Part shown: piece after piece, positions 31,644 to 40,313 of the stretch
Position numbering within the stretch: the stretch's first letter is position 1
Layout: each line of letters starts with the position of its first letter
DNA from: SIG636 sp045535465
GTDB lineage: Bacteria; Bacillota; Clostridia; Oscillospirales; CAG-382
Direction of reading: 5' to 3'
NCBI GenBank assembly: GCA_045535465.1
Contig: JAZSLS010000055.1
Coordinates: 1-47,924 of the forward strand
DNA: 47,924 bases
Translations under genes and position numbers: made by a program
Notes under the pieces: model-generated
Databases searched by the model: none
Seen by the model: only the letters and a program-made list of their open reading frames with translations
Told to the model about the DNA's origin: nothing

Positions 31644-31994
31644 CTATTTTTTGTTGCAAACAATCTCTTTGTAATTGCCATCATCGGTGGTATAACCAAG
31701 AGTGATTTTGTTGCCGTCTATCTTGTAATCAAATACACGCTCAACAGGTGGTTCAATTAAGCTCATATATATCTTTTCCTCGTCAAAGGTGTAGGAAAAG
31801 TAATTTACCATATCAAGGGTGCGGTACTCACCTTCGCCGTTACCGTAAAACTCATAGGTAACGCCAAATCCGTCTTCAGGAATTCTTACCTCGGCCCACT
31901 CACCGTACAATATGTCCTTTTTATCACCGCAAGCGGTAAAGCTAAGAAGCAAAAGGAAAGCTAAAACAAGTATCAATACTTTTTTAAAGTTCAT
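31644..31994 (-). CDS. Small lipoprotein, lipocalin-like (DUF5640-type)
   Basis: A 116-aa lipoprotein. The signal peptide MNFKKVLILVLAFLLLLSF ends in the lipobox FTAC with Cys22 as lipidation site. The mature part (LYGEWAEVRIPEDGFGVTYE, then FYGNGEGEY and later DYKIDGNKITLGYTTDDGNY) has the repeating pattern of a small lipocalin-like beta barrel, as in the DUF5640 and related families of Clostridia: a GxW near the start, then F-x-x-x-G-x-G, then an I-x-G-N-x-I-x-L strand. Function unknown. It has its own consensus promoter and shares a terminator with the convergent gene. Confidence 0.78.
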   Translation of the reverse strand: MNFKKVLILVLAFLLLLSFTACGDKKDILYGEWAEVRIPEDGFGVTYEFYGNGEGEYRTLDMVNYFSYTFDEEKIYMSLIEPPVERVFDYKIDGNKITLGYTTDDGNYKEIVCNKK

Positions 31995-32023
31995 ATACTA
32001 CCTCCACGTAAGTTTATAAATAT

Positions 32024-32052
32024 ATTATAAATGCTTTGTTTTATCTTGTCAA
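32024..32052 (-). promoter_or_regulatory. Promoter of the small lipoprotein gene
   Basis: On the minus strand, TTGACA (32047-32052) and TATAAT (32024-32029), perfect consensus with 17-nt spacing, divergent from the promoter at 32065. Confidence 0.75.
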
Positions 32053-32064
32053 GCCCCTTATCTA

Positions 32065-32093
32065 TTGACAAACAGTGCGTAAAGTTGTATGAT
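32065..32093 (+). promoter_or_regulatory. Promoter of the pfkB-like/ddl/murI operon
   Basis: TTGACA (32065-32070) and TATGAT (32088-32093), spacer 17 nt. No strong terminator is visible until 40279, so it may drive all plus-strand genes from 32156 to 40253. Confidence 0.65.
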
Positions 32094-32155
32094 ATATAAG
32101 TATAATTGTAACTTGGCGGTTTTTGCCGTCAGGGCTTTATAGTGAGGTTTGTTGT

Positions 32156-33071
32156 ATGAATAATACGATACTTGTAGCAGGCAAGGCAACGATGGACGTT
32201 TTGCTTAACGTACCCTTTGCACCCCACGAGGGGCGCTTGGTTACCTCTAAGGACAGATATATGTTCACACCCGGCGGAAGCGGTGCATATACTGCGGTTG
32301 CGGCAAAAAAAAGCGGGCGCAGCTTCATCGCTTTGCGCTTGTGTTGGCGATGACGAAACAGGTCGCCGTATGCAGGAGCATCTGAGGAGTGCAGGTGTTG
32401 ACGTTTCTTGTATATCGGTTGACCCTAAGGCACAAACAGCGCTTGACGTTTATTTGCTGGAGGAATACGGACTTGGCGGAAAGATAAGCTATCCCGGTGC
32501 CAACACAAAGCTAAAGGGCGAGAATATTGAATTTTCTTTTAGCCGTTATCCTGACCTTTTTGTTACGGATATGAGCCTTGGCTACAATCTTCTGAAATGC
32601 GCGGCAGACCTTACCCGTGTTCAATCCGTTCCCTTTGTTTTGGATGCAACGGGCTTTACGGATAAAAGCTGTATAGCGGGTCTTTGCGGTGTGGATATCC
32701 TTATTGCAAACGAGGACGCCGTGGAGAACATAACTCGTATTCGTCCTTCTAACACCGACAATTGTCTTCGTGCTTGCATAGCTCTTTGCGATATGCTTCC
32801 ACTTAGGTTTGTGGTGTTAAAGTTGGGTGAAAGAGGTGCATACATATACGACGGCACCTATTGCGACCTGCTTATGTCGCCAAATCTCCAAAGCGTTGAC
32901 GTTACGGCGGAGCACGAGTGCTTTGTGGGTGCGTTTTCTGCGTATTTTGTTGAAGAAAAGGACGTATATTACGCTACTAAATTTGCTTTAGCTGCTTCTG
33001 CAATATGCGCTTCACGTGTGGGCGGTTTTGCTTCTATGCCCACAAAAGAAGAAATATTAGAACTACTTTAA
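32156..33071 (+). pseudogene. PfkB-type sugar kinase, frameshifted and with altered active site
   Basis: Ribokinase-like protein in two frames. From ATG 32156 the first frame reads ILVAGKATMDVLLNVPFAPH to GGSGAYTAVAAKK, the normal PfkB entry, but runs out soon after a run of eight A (32305-32312). With seven A the frame would continue as AVAAKKAGAASSLCACVGDD, the expected family sequence, through to the stop at 33071. Further on, where kinases have DTTGAGD with the catalytic Asp, this protein has DVTAEHECFVGAF, so GAGD is lost. Other parts (VVLKLGERGAYIYDG, AASAICASRVGGFASMPT) are normal. The two independent defects favour a decaying gene or a non-kinase paralogue. It is the first gene of a large operon. 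Confidence 0.75.
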
Positions 33072-33083
33072 TGGAGGCTTTTG

Positions 33084-34157
33084 ATGGCTGCAAAAAAAGT
33101 TTTTGCTGTTGTTTTCGGCGGCGCTTCTTCCGAGCACGACGTTTCTTGTGTTTCTGCGGCTTGGGTTGTTGATAATATAGATAAAAGCCGTTTTGACGTT
33201 ATAAAAATAGGCATAACAAAAAACGGGGTTTGGTTTTTATATAACGGCGATGCGGGGGCTATGCGTAACCACACTTGGAGCGAGGATAAGGCAAACCTTG
33301 TACCTTGTGTTATTTCCCCTTGTACCGTTCAGCACGGTCTTTTTGTGTTTGATAAGGCTGCGGGTACCTTTTCCGCTATAAGGGTAGATGCCGTATTTCC
33401 CGTTCTTCACGGCAAAAACGGCGAGGACGGTACTATTCAGGGGCTTTTCGCTTTGGCGGGCATTCCCTTTGTCGGAGCAGACGCATATTCCTCCTCCGTG
33501 TGTATGAACAAGCACGCAGCAAAAACTCTTGTTAAAAGCGCAGATATTGCCGCCCTTGCCGATTGGATAGCTATAAAAAAGCAAAGCGTTTACCTTCCCA
33601 AGGTAAAGTCCTGGGCAAAAAATAAGGGATACCCTCTTTTTGTTAAGCCCGCTTGTGCAGGCTCTTCCGTTGGTGTGTCCAAGGTGCGTAACGAGGCGGA
33701 GCTTGTAGGCGCAATAGAGCTTGCCTTTTCCCACGATGATACCGTTTTGGTGGAGGAAGCCATAGCAGGGAAGGAAATAGAGGTTGCCGTTCTCAGCACT
33801 CCCGACGAAATTGTGGTTTCCCGTTGCGGTGAGATAGACCCGGGTGCTGACTTTTATGATTACGAGGCAAAGTATCAAAGCAATACTTCAAGCCACTATA
33901 TCCCTGCAAGGATACCCGACGACGTGGCTAACAGGGTAAGAATAGCCGCACAAAGCATTTTTATAGAGCTTGGGTGTAAAGGCATTGCAAGGGTAGACTT
34001 TTTCGTGTGCGAGGACGGAAGGGTTATATTTAACGAGATAAATACCATCCCGGGTATGACGGGTATAAGCCTTTATCCTTTACTTATGGCAGATGCGGGC
34101 ATAGACGGTACTGCGTTGATGGATAAACTGTTTTACAGCGCCGCGGGAGGCATATAA
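33084..34157 (+). CDS. ddl: D-alanine--D-alanine ligase
   Basis: About 357 aa. An ATP-grasp enzyme that joins two D-alanines for peptidoglycan precursors. Motifs: the N-terminal FGGASSEHDVSCVSA, LHGKNGEDGTIQGLFALAGI, the ATP-binding FVKPACAGSSVGVSKV, the omega loop DYEAKYQSNTSSHYIPARI, and FNEINTIPGMTGISLYP with the Mg-binding Asn. The EAKY omega loop is that of ordinary D-Ala-D-Ala ligases, not the VanA type. I take the ATG at 33084, with GGAGG 6 nt upstream. Its stop overlaps the start of murI (TAATG), fitting a cell-wall precursor gene pair. Confidence 0.96.
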   Translation: MAAKKVFAVVFGGASSEHDVSCVSAAWVVDNIDKSRFDVIKIGITKNGVWFLYNGDAGAMRNHTWSEDKANLVPCVISPCTVQHGLFVFDKAAGTFSAIRVDAVFPVLHGKNGEDGTIQGLFALAGIPFVGADAYSSSVCMNKHAAKTLVKSADIAALADWIAIKKQSVYLPKVKSWAKNKGYPLFVKPACAGSSVGVSKVRNEAELVGAIELAFSHDDTVLVEEAIAGKEIEVAVLSTPDEIVVSRCGEIDPGADFYDYEAKYQSNTSSHYIPARIPDDVANRVRIAAQSIFIELGCKGIARVDFFVCEDGRVIFNEINTIPGMTGISLYPLLMADAGIDGTALMDKLFYSAAGGI

Positions 34158-34957
34158 TGAAGAAAACCGTTGGAATATTTGATTCCGGTCTGGGCGGTCT
34201 TACGGCGGCTGGGGAGTTTGAAAATTTATTTCCTCACAAGCGCTACATATATTTTGGTGATACGGCTCGTGTACCCTATGGCTCTAAATCGGCGGAGACT
34301 ATATGTCGTTATGCCCTTCAGGATACGGAGTTTTTAATATCCAAAGGCGCATCTCTTATAATTGCCGCCTGCGGTACGGTCAGCGCCAACGCAATGGAGG
34401 CGTTAAGACAGCGCTTTTCCGTACCTGTTATCGGTGTGGTAGAGCCTGCAGCGGAAAAGGCGGCGGCAGTGGCATCGGCAAGTAACGGCAAGGTCTTGGT
34501 TTTGGGCACAGCGGCTACCGTAAAAAGCGGTGCATATGAGCGTGCTATTTCTGCGGTAGACCCTTCTCTTGAGGTTCGTTCCGTAGCTTGTCCTATGTTC
34601 GTTCCCTTGGTGGAAAACGGATACACGTCGGGTGAAGCGGCAGAGCTTTTTGTTAAGGAATATCTGTCACCCTACCTTTCTTACGGGGCAGATGCCGTTA
34701 TACTGGGCTGCACTCACTATCCTCACCTTTCAGGGGTAATAGGCTCATTTTTGGAAAATAGCACCCTTGTAAATTCGGGCAGAGAAGCGGCGGAGTGCGT
34801 TTCAAAGCTGCTTGCGGTAGAAGATGCTGCTGACGGCAAGGCGGAGTTTTACGTTAGCGACGCACCCGAAAGCTTTGAAAGACTGGCAGGGCTGTTTCTT
34901 AAACGAAACGCCACGGAAGGCGTAAAATGTATTGATATAGAAAGCTATAAATTATGA
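34157..34957 (+). CDS. murI: Glutamate racemase
   Basis: A 266-aa enzyme that makes D-glutamate for peptidoglycan. It starts GIFDSGLGGLTAAGEFENLF, has YFGDTARVPYGSKS, the first catalytic Cys in IIAACGTVSAN (about residue 73; the common reading is ACNT), and the second in ILGCTHYPHL (about 186). Length is standard. It is coupled to ddl by a one-base overlap and overlaps the next gene by 4 nt. Confidence 0.96.
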   Translation: MKKTVGIFDSGLGGLTAAGEFENLFPHKRYIYFGDTARVPYGSKSAETICRYALQDTEFLISKGASLIIAACGTVSANAMEALRQRFSVPVIGVVEPAAEKAAAVASASNGKVLVLGTAATVKSGAYERAISAVDPSLEVRSVACPMFVPLVENGYTSGEAAELFVKEYLSPYLSYGADAVILGCTHYPHLSGVIGSFLENSTLVNSGREAAECVSKLLAVEDAADGKAEFYVSDAPESFERLAGLFLKRNATEGVKCIDIESYKL

Positions 34958-35412
34958 AAATACCTGTTGAAATAATGCTGACAAGCAAAAGAATAGACTA
35001 TCGTGATGGTATTCCCGCAGGCGGTGAGCTTAAGTATGCGGAAGAAGTTGAAAGCTTTGAAGGGCAGCTTACCATCAAAAAGGACGGATTTGAGCTGGAG
35101 TACAGAAACGAGCTTAGCAGCTTTAGTTATATGGATACTTACCTTGTTTATAAAAACGGCACCCTGCTTTATAACAGAAGCGGCAAAAATATGTCAAACA
35201 GCATAGTGCTTGTAGAGGGAGCAACCTGCAATTGCGTTTACACGGCAGGCAACAGGCAGGTAGGCGTTAACGTAAATACAAAGCGCCTAAGTACGGATAT
35301 GTGTGCTTTAGGCGGCAAACTACATCTTGAATACAGCGTTGACTTTGGCGGTAATATGGACGAAAATAACACTTTGTGCTTCTCCGTATGCCCTATGGAC
35401 AGCGTAAGTTAA
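34954..35412 (+). CDS. DUF1934 family protein
   Basis: A 152-aa soluble, beta-rich protein of the DUF1934 (YwiB-like) family, a small calycin-type barrel common in Firmicutes. Visible features: an EIMLTSKRIDYRDG start, EVESFEGQLTIKKDGFELEY, then a C-terminal block ending LGGKLHLEYSVDFGGNMDEN, which is the typical L-x-L-x-Y-x-h-x-h-G ending. Function unknown. It overlaps murI by 4 nt (ATGA) and precedes the dnaD-like gene by 13 nt. Confidence 0.8.
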   Translation: MKIPVEIMLTSKRIDYRDGIPAGGELKYAEEVESFEGQLTIKKDGFELEYRNELSSFSYMDTYLVYKNGTLLYNRSGKNMSNSIVLVEGATCNCVYTAGNRQVGVNVNTKRLSTDMCALGGKLHLEYSVDFGGNMDENNTLCFSVCPMDSVS

Positions 35413-35425
35413 AAGGGCGGTTTAT

Positions 35426-36355
35426 ATGAGTGTAAAAAGAAAGATAAAGCTTCTCTCGGGGGTAGAGGATTATTTTATAATGCCAAAGCTTTCGGATAAT
35501 ATATTAAAGGAGCTAAACGGAGCGGATTTAAAGGTGCTTTTGTATTCCGCCTCGGGCGGCGACTGCAACCTTAACCTTATGGCAGAAGCCTTGGAGCTTA
35601 CTGCTGACGAGGCAGACCGTGCCCTTACAAGACTTGAGGATATGGGTATAGTAGAGGTTAAGGAAACAAAGACCAAAAAGCCAAAAACAAACCTAAGCTC
35701 TCAGTACGACGGTGAAGAATTGGCAGGAGCAGTTGATGCTGACGACGGATTTCGCGGCATAGTGGACTATTCTACCGAAAAGCTGGAAAAACAGCTTAAC
35801 CGTAACGACCTTAATACCCTGTACGCTCTTTATGACTATTACGGGATGGCGCCGGAGCTTATTTGCGGCATAGTGGAGTATTGCGTTTCAATAGGTAAAC
35901 GCAACCTTTCATACATATTTAATACCGCTGTCGCTATGCAGGCAGACGGTGTTGTCAGCTACGAGGGGCTTGAAGGCTACATAAAAACAAAACGTACCGC
36001 AGACGGTAAGTCCAACCGTTTTCGCAAGCTTTGCGGCATAGGCAACAGAGAGCTTACAACTAAGGAGCGTACTTATACCGACCGTTGGTTTGGCGAAATG
36101 CGCCTAAGCTTTGACCTTGTTAAGCTTGCCTATGAAAAAACGGTGAACGCAACTGGTGAGGTTGCCCTGCCCTATATGTCCAAGATACTGGAAAAATGGT
36201 TTGCAAAGGGTATTAAGACCGTGGAGGAAGCAGAGCAGTATGAGGAGAAGAAGCCCAAAAAGGCAGAGTACGGCGGGGAAGATGCAGAGATAGAAGAGCT
36301 GCTTGCGGCGGCGGCGAGGAAGGGCCGCTTAAAGCCACAGCAGGAGGAACAGTAA
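35426..36355 (+). CDS. DnaD domain protein (primosome component)
   Basis: A 309-aa protein with the DnaD/DnaB layout. The N-terminal winged-helix-like region (ADLKVLLYSASGGDCNLNLMAEALELTADEADRALTRLEDMGI) includes a typical helix-turn-helix pattern. The central helical DnaD domain has LNTLYALYDYYGMAPELICGIVEYC and LSYIFNTAVAMQADGVVSYEGLEGYI. The tail (EEAEQYEEKKPKKAEYGGED) is charged. It stands one base before a DnaC-like helicase loader gene, which supports a role in loading the replicative helicase at initiation or restart. Confidence 0.87.
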   Translation: MSVKRKIKLLSGVEDYFIMPKLSDNILKELNGADLKVLLYSASGGDCNLNLMAEALELTADEADRALTRLEDMGIVEVKETKTKKPKTNLSSQYDGEELAGAVDADDGFRGIVDYSTEKLEKQLNRNDLNTLYALYDYYGMAPELICGIVEYCVSIGKRNLSYIFNTAVAMQADGVVSYEGLEGYIKTKRTADGKSNRFRKLCGIGNRELTTKERTYTDRWFGEMRLSFDLVKLAYEKTVNATGEVALPYMSKILEKWFAKGIKTVEEAEQYEEKKPKKAEYGGEDAEIEELLAAAARKGRLKPQQEEQ

Positions 36356-36356
36356 T

Positions 36357-37322
36357 ATGGAAAACAGCGTATCTATACAGACAGAGCTTAACGAAAAACG
36401 CCTTCGTGCTTTAGCGGAGGCAGACAACCGTCAAAGGGAAACCGAGGAAAAAATACCCGAGCTTAAAAGGATAAATATGCTTATCGCTTCTACGGGGCCT
36501 CGTCTGCTTGCTTTAGGTGTGGCAGGTGGCGAGGATTATGAAAAACGCTCTATGGAGCTTTACCGTGAGCACGAAGCCTTAGTAGCGGAAAAATCCGCCT
36601 TGCTTAAGGCTAACGGCTTTGCCGAGGACTATGACCTGCCAAGGTTTAGCTGTAATGAATGTAATGATACGGGCTTTATAGGCACTGCCTTTTGCACCTG
36701 CTTAAAAAAGGCAAAGGCAAAAAGGTCCTACTATAATTCGGGTCTTGGCAAGGCGCTGGAAAACCAAACCTTTGAAAGCCTTGATATGCGCTACTATGCA
36801 GGAACCACGGCAAAGGGCTTGTCCGTAAGAGACATAATGGAAGGCAACGTGCAATTTTGTAAGGAATATGCGGCAGGCTTTAAAGCAGGTGCTGAAAACC
36901 TGCTTTTCATAGGCGGTGCAGGTCTTGGCAAAACTCATCTAAGCTCTGCTATTGCCCACGTGGTTATAGACAAGGGCTACAACGTGGTTTATGAAAGCGC
37001 ACAGAATATAATAGACGCCTTTGAGGCAGAACGCTTTGGCAAGGGAAGCGAGGGAACGGTAAAACGTTTTACCGAGGCAGAGCTTCTTATAATAGACGAT
37101 TTGGGTACGGAGTTTAATACCTCCTTCACCCTTTCTGCCTTGTTCAACCTTATAAACTATCGTATAATAAACGGGCTTTCCACTATAATAAGTACAAATC
37201 TCGGCTTTGCTGAGATAGAAGCTAATTATAAGGAGAGGATATGCTCTCGTCTTAGGGGCGAGTATACCCCTTTGGTGTTCTGTGGCAAGGATATAAGGCG
37301 CATAAAGAGGGAGAATAAATGA
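36357..37322 (+). CDS. dnaC: DnaC/DnaI-like helicase loader ATPase
   Basis: A 321-aa AAA+ protein. The N-terminal third is helical and contains a zinc-type cluster FSCNECNDTGFIGTAFCTCL (around residues 97-115), as in DnaC/DnaI proteins of Clostridia. The ATPase domain has Walker A FIGGAGLGKTHLSSAIA (about 184-200), Walker B LLIIDDLGTEF (about 242-252), and the arginine-finger region ERICSRLRGEYTPLVFCG. It loads the replicative helicase onto DNA together with the preceding DnaD protein. Its TGA overlaps the ATG of rnhA. The alternative, an IstB-like transposition helper, is unlikely given the Cys cluster and neighbours. Confidence 0.88.
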   Translation: MENSVSIQTELNEKRLRALAEADNRQRETEEKIPELKRINMLIASTGPRLLALGVAGGEDYEKRSMELYREHEALVAEKSALLKANGFAEDYDLPRFSCNECNDTGFIGTAFCTCLKKAKAKRSYYNSGLGKALENQTFESLDMRYYAGTTAKGLSVRDIMEGNVQFCKEYAAGFKAGAENLLFIGGAGLGKTHLSSAIAHVVIDKGYNVVYESAQNIIDAFEAERFGKGSEGTVKRFTEAELLIIDDLGTEFNTSFTLSALFNLINYRIINGLSTIISTNLGFAEIEANYKERICSRLRGEYTPLVFCGKDIRRIKRENK

Positions 37323-37804
37323 AGTCTGTAAACATATATACCGACGGCGCTTGCAGGGGAAACCCGGGCAATGGCGGCTATGGCGTGGTTTTGGAGTACA
37401 ACGGTAAGGAAAAGGAGCTTTCTGCAGGCTACCGTCGTACCACCAACAACCGTATGGAGCTGCTGGCGGCAATAAGTGGACTGGAGCAGTTAAAAGAGCC
37501 CTGTAAGGTTACCTTGTACAGCGATTCTAAGTATTTGGTGGATGCCATAAGCCTTGGCTGGGCAGAAAAGTGGCGCAGCAAGGGCTGGAAAAAGGCAGAC
37601 GGTAAGCCGGCGCTTAACGTTGACCTTTGGATGCGCCTGCTTCCTCTTTTGGAAAAGCACCCCACGACGTTGGTTTGGGTAAAGGGGCATAACGGTCACC
37701 CTTATAACGAGCGCTGCGACCTTCTTGCGACCACCGCTGCAGACGGTACGGAATTGCTTGAAGACGATGAATATATAAGACAGGAGGCTATGGGCAACCT
37801 ATGA
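37319..37804 (+). CDS. rnhA: Ribonuclease HI
   Basis: A 161-aa enzyme that cleaves the RNA strand of RNA-DNA hybrids. The catalytic residues are in place: Asp in IYTDGACRGNPGNGGYG, Glu in TNNRMELLAAISGL, Asp in LYSDSKYLVDAI and Asp in NERCDLLATTAA; the handle region KWRSKGWKKADGKP, present in E. coli RNase HI, is kept. It follows the helicase-loader genes by a 4-nt overlap and overlaps the next gene by 4 nt. Confidence 0.96.
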   Translation: MKSVNIYTDGACRGNPGNGGYGVVLEYNGKEKELSAGYRRTTNNRMELLAAISGLEQLKEPCKVTLYSDSKYLVDAISLGWAEKWRSKGWKKADGKPALNVDLWMRLLPLLEKHPTTLVWVKGHNGHPYNERCDLLATTAADGTELLEDDEYIRQEAMGNL

Positions 37805-38001
37805 AGCATCTTGTAGGCGAAACTCCTATGGAGATAGGCCAAAAGGTAGAGATAACCTTTTCCGACGGAAATAAACAAATAGGCATATACACTGATACCT
37901 TTGGGTATAACCACAGCTTTAATTTGGAAAATGGCAGCACCGTTACCTTAAGCAACCATTTTATGAGGCTTAAGGGGATTAGAGTAAGAGCTGTTGAATA
38001 A
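37801..38001 (+). CDS. Hypothetical 66-aa protein
   Basis: A small soluble beta protein that I do not recognise. It reads MKHLVGETPMEIGQKVEITF, then DGNKQIGIYTDTFGYNHSFN and later LSNHFMRLKGIRVRAVE, with the look of a single small barrel. Its ATG overlaps the rnhA stop (ATGA), so it is translationally coupled and probably real. The next gene begins 17 nt later with its own AAAGGAG site. No function can be proposed beyond possible nucleic-acid binding, suggested by fold size and by the replication genes next to it. Confidence 0.65.
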   Translation: MKHLVGETPMEIGQKVEITFSDGNKQIGIYTDTFGYNHSFNLENGSTVTLSNHFMRLKGIRVRAVE

Positions 38002-38018
38002 AAAAGGAGAGTGTTTTT

Positions 38019-40253
38019 ATGAAAAGAAGTATAGCTATAATTCTTACAGCGCTGTTGCTTGCAGTATCTGTTGCTTTACCCGTTAACGCTTTGCCTATAA
38101 TAACAGGCGAAACTGAAGGTAGTGTTACTACTCTTGTTGACGGTGTTACTTTTACCAAGTCAGCCGTTGAGGGTTCCCCCTACGGTAAACAAAAGTTTAA
38201 TATTATTGAGTTTGATTTAGCTCAGCGCAACCTTGACCTTGCAATACTAAAAAACGATTATATAGCAAGTAAAAAGACTATGGCTTCCTTTGTTAACGTG
38301 TATAACGAAGAAAACAAAGGCGAAGGCAAGGAGGTTATTGCCGCAGTAAACGGTGACCTTTGGATGACTGTAATTCACTCCAACACCAATATGGCTAAAA
38401 GCGTTCTTACTGTTCCCCGTGGTATGCTTATGTCCGACGGTATTATTTACTGCTCTTCCCAGATCCCTAACGAAGCGGCTCATACCACCAACGGCGAAGG
38501 CCCCGTAACCTTCTGGGCGTTCGGTATGACCAAGGACTACGTTCCTATGTTGGGTCAGCCCATAGTAAACTTTGTAGTAAAAAACGATACCCAAGCCTTA
38601 AGCACCGAAACTCAGGCATACAACCGCTTGCCTGCCCCTAATGCCCTTGTTATATACGATGGCAACTGCAACTATACCAACTATGCCCTTGACGATGCTT
38701 ACGAAGTAGTGCTTACCGATATAGAGGGTGTGTTTACCTGTGGCGGCACCGTAAAAGGCAAGGTATCCGCTATTTATTCAGCTAACGACGATACAAGCCC
38801 TACCCTTGATAACCAAAGCATTGTTCTTACCGCTCGTGGTGACAAAATAGGAAATATAAACGGTTATCAGATAGGCGACGAAATAAGCATAGATATAAGC
38901 ATCAGCGACGCTTCCGGCAGAGATAACGATTGGTCACAGGCTACTCTTGCCATAGGCGGCCATATGCCCCTTATGATAGACGGCGTTTCCACCAACCCTA
39001 CAGGTGTGGGTAACTATCCTTCTACTATCATAGGCTATAAGAACGATGGCAAGGTTGTGTTTATACAGAACGACGGCAGACAGTCAAACTGGAGCCTTGG
39101 TCTTAACTACAACTATATGGATGACCTTATGATGCAGCTTGGCGTTAACACCTGTATACATTTGGATGGTGGCGGCTCTTCCACTATGATAGTAGGCGAC
39201 GAGCTTGTTAATAAGCCCAGCGATGGTACAGCTCGTTCCGTTATCAATGGTATAGCTCTTGTTTCTTGTGAAGAAAGGGCAGCTCAGGGTGAGTTTACTG
39301 TTAAAAAGCCCTACAGATACAATGCCCGTTATCTTTCCTTTGAAGATCCTTCTGCTATAAATGCCATTACCGCAAGCTACAGTAACGACACTATGGTTCA
39401 GCACGTGGACGGTGCTATGCGCCTTGCTCCTTCCAAGGATACAATAGACCCCTATCAGTATTACAACATTTCCTCAGCATTCAATACTCTCAGTGCAAAC
39501 CAGTATAAGTACATAGTTATGAAGTATAAGACAAGCGAAAACGTAACTACTGCCGCAACCGAGCTGTTTTTGTGCTCGGGTAACGTTACAGGCCCTGCTG
39601 GCGGTAAGTCCGTTGCCTTTGCTCACGAAACTGCAGGCGAGTGGAATACGCAGATAATAGACCTTTCGGGCTGTGAATTTTGGAGTGGCACTATACACGG
39701 TATTCGTCTTGACTACTTTGCAGGTAACGCAAAATACGGCGAATATATGGATATAGCCTATATCGCACTGGCAAAAACTTACGATGATGCTTTGGCGTAT
39801 GTACAAGGCACAGCCGAGATACCTACGGTACCTCCGGAAAGTGCGCCTATTGTTATAATGCCCGGCGCCCCCCTTAAAAAGCAAGACGGTAAACTTGTAT
39901 GCGTACCCTATGGGACAAGCGTTTGGGATTTGGCGGCCAAGTTAACCACCACCAGAATAGAGTTTTTTGATACTAACGGTAACAGTGTAAGAGGTAAAGT
40001 AGAAACGGGATATACCGTATGTTCTTACAATACAGCTTTGGAAGTAGTGGAAACGCTGGAGATAGTAGTATCCGGTGACCTTAACGAGGATGGATATATA
40101 GATAACCTGGATGCCTCTTCTGTACTTAAGTATGATGCAGGTATAATAGATATTGGGGAAACCGAGTTTATCCTTGGCGATATCAACGGCGACGGCTACG
40201 TGGACAACTTGGATGCGGCTGTTATGTTGAAAGTGGATGCCGGTCTAATCTAA
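38019..40253 (+). CDS. Secreted phosphodiester glycosidase with C-terminal dockerin
   Basis: A 744-aa exported protein. Signal peptide (MKRSIAIILTALLLAVSVAL, cleavage near NALP). The phosphodiester glycosidase (NAGPA-type) domain has IAAVNGDLWM (about 107), AIGGHMPLMIDG, VVFIQNDGRQSNWSLGLNY and CIHLDGGGSSTMIVGDEL (about 382). A beta-sandwich-like domain follows (about 420-600, with a QIIDLSGCEFWSGTIHGIRL strand). The end is a type I dockerin with two calcium loops, GDLNEDGYIDNLDAS and GDINGDGYVDNLDAA (about 685-744), for docking on a cohesin-bearing scaffold. No cohesin is in the window. It is the last gene of the plus-strand run and is closed by a strong terminator. A paralogous domain is at 13055. 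Confidence 0.9.
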   Translation: MKRSIAIILTALLLAVSVALPVNALPIITGETEGSVTTLVDGVTFTKSAVEGSPYGKQKFNIIEFDLAQRNLDLAILKNDYIASKKTMASFVNVYNEENKGEGKEVIAAVNGDLWMTVIHSNTNMAKSVLTVPRGMLMSDGIIYCSSQIPNEAAHTTNGEGPVTFWAFGMTKDYVPMLGQPIVNFVVKNDTQALSTETQAYNRLPAPNALVIYDGNCNYTNYALDDAYEVVLTDIEGVFTCGGTVKGKVSAIYSANDDTSPTLDNQSIVLTARGDKIGNINGYQIGDEISIDISISDASGRDNDWSQATLAIGGHMPLMIDGVSTNPTGVGNYPSTIIGYKNDGKVVFIQNDGRQSNWSLGLNYNYMDDLMMQLGVNTCIHLDGGGSSTMIVGDELVNKPSDGTARSVINGIALVSCEERAAQGEFTVKKPYRYNARYLSFEDPSAINAITASYSNDTMVQHVDGAMRLAPSKDTIDPYQYYNISSAFNTLSANQYKYIVMKYKTSENVTTAATELFLCSGNVTGPAGGKSVAFAHETAGEWNTQIIDLSGCEFWSGTIHGIRLDYFAGNAKYGEYMDIAYIALAKTYDDALAYVQGTAEIPTVPPESAPIVIMPGAPLKKQDGKLVCVPYGTSVWDLAAKLTTTRIEFFDTNGNSVRGKVETGYTVCSYNTALEVVETLEIVVSGDLNEDGYIDNLDASSVLKYDAGIIDIGETEFILGDINGDGYVDNLDAAVMLKVDAGLI

Positions 40254-40278
40254 GTGATACAAAAACGTAAATAACTAA

Positions 40279-40311
40279 AAAAAGAAACTCGGCTTTGCCG
40301 AGTTTCTTTTT
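40279..40311. terminator. Bidirectional terminator between the dockerin gene and mtaB
   Basis: Stem AAAAAGAAACTCGGC (40279-40293) with GCCGAGTTTCTTTTT (40297-40311), loop TTT, usable on both strands. It separates the convergent plus- and minus-strand operons. Confidence 0.85.
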
Positions 40312-40313
40312 AG

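Noticed and set aside
33084..34157. Vancomycin-resistance type D-Ala-D-Lac ligase
   Set aside because: The omega loop has the EAKY pattern of normal D-Ala-D-Ala ligases and no vanH or vanX genes are adjacent.
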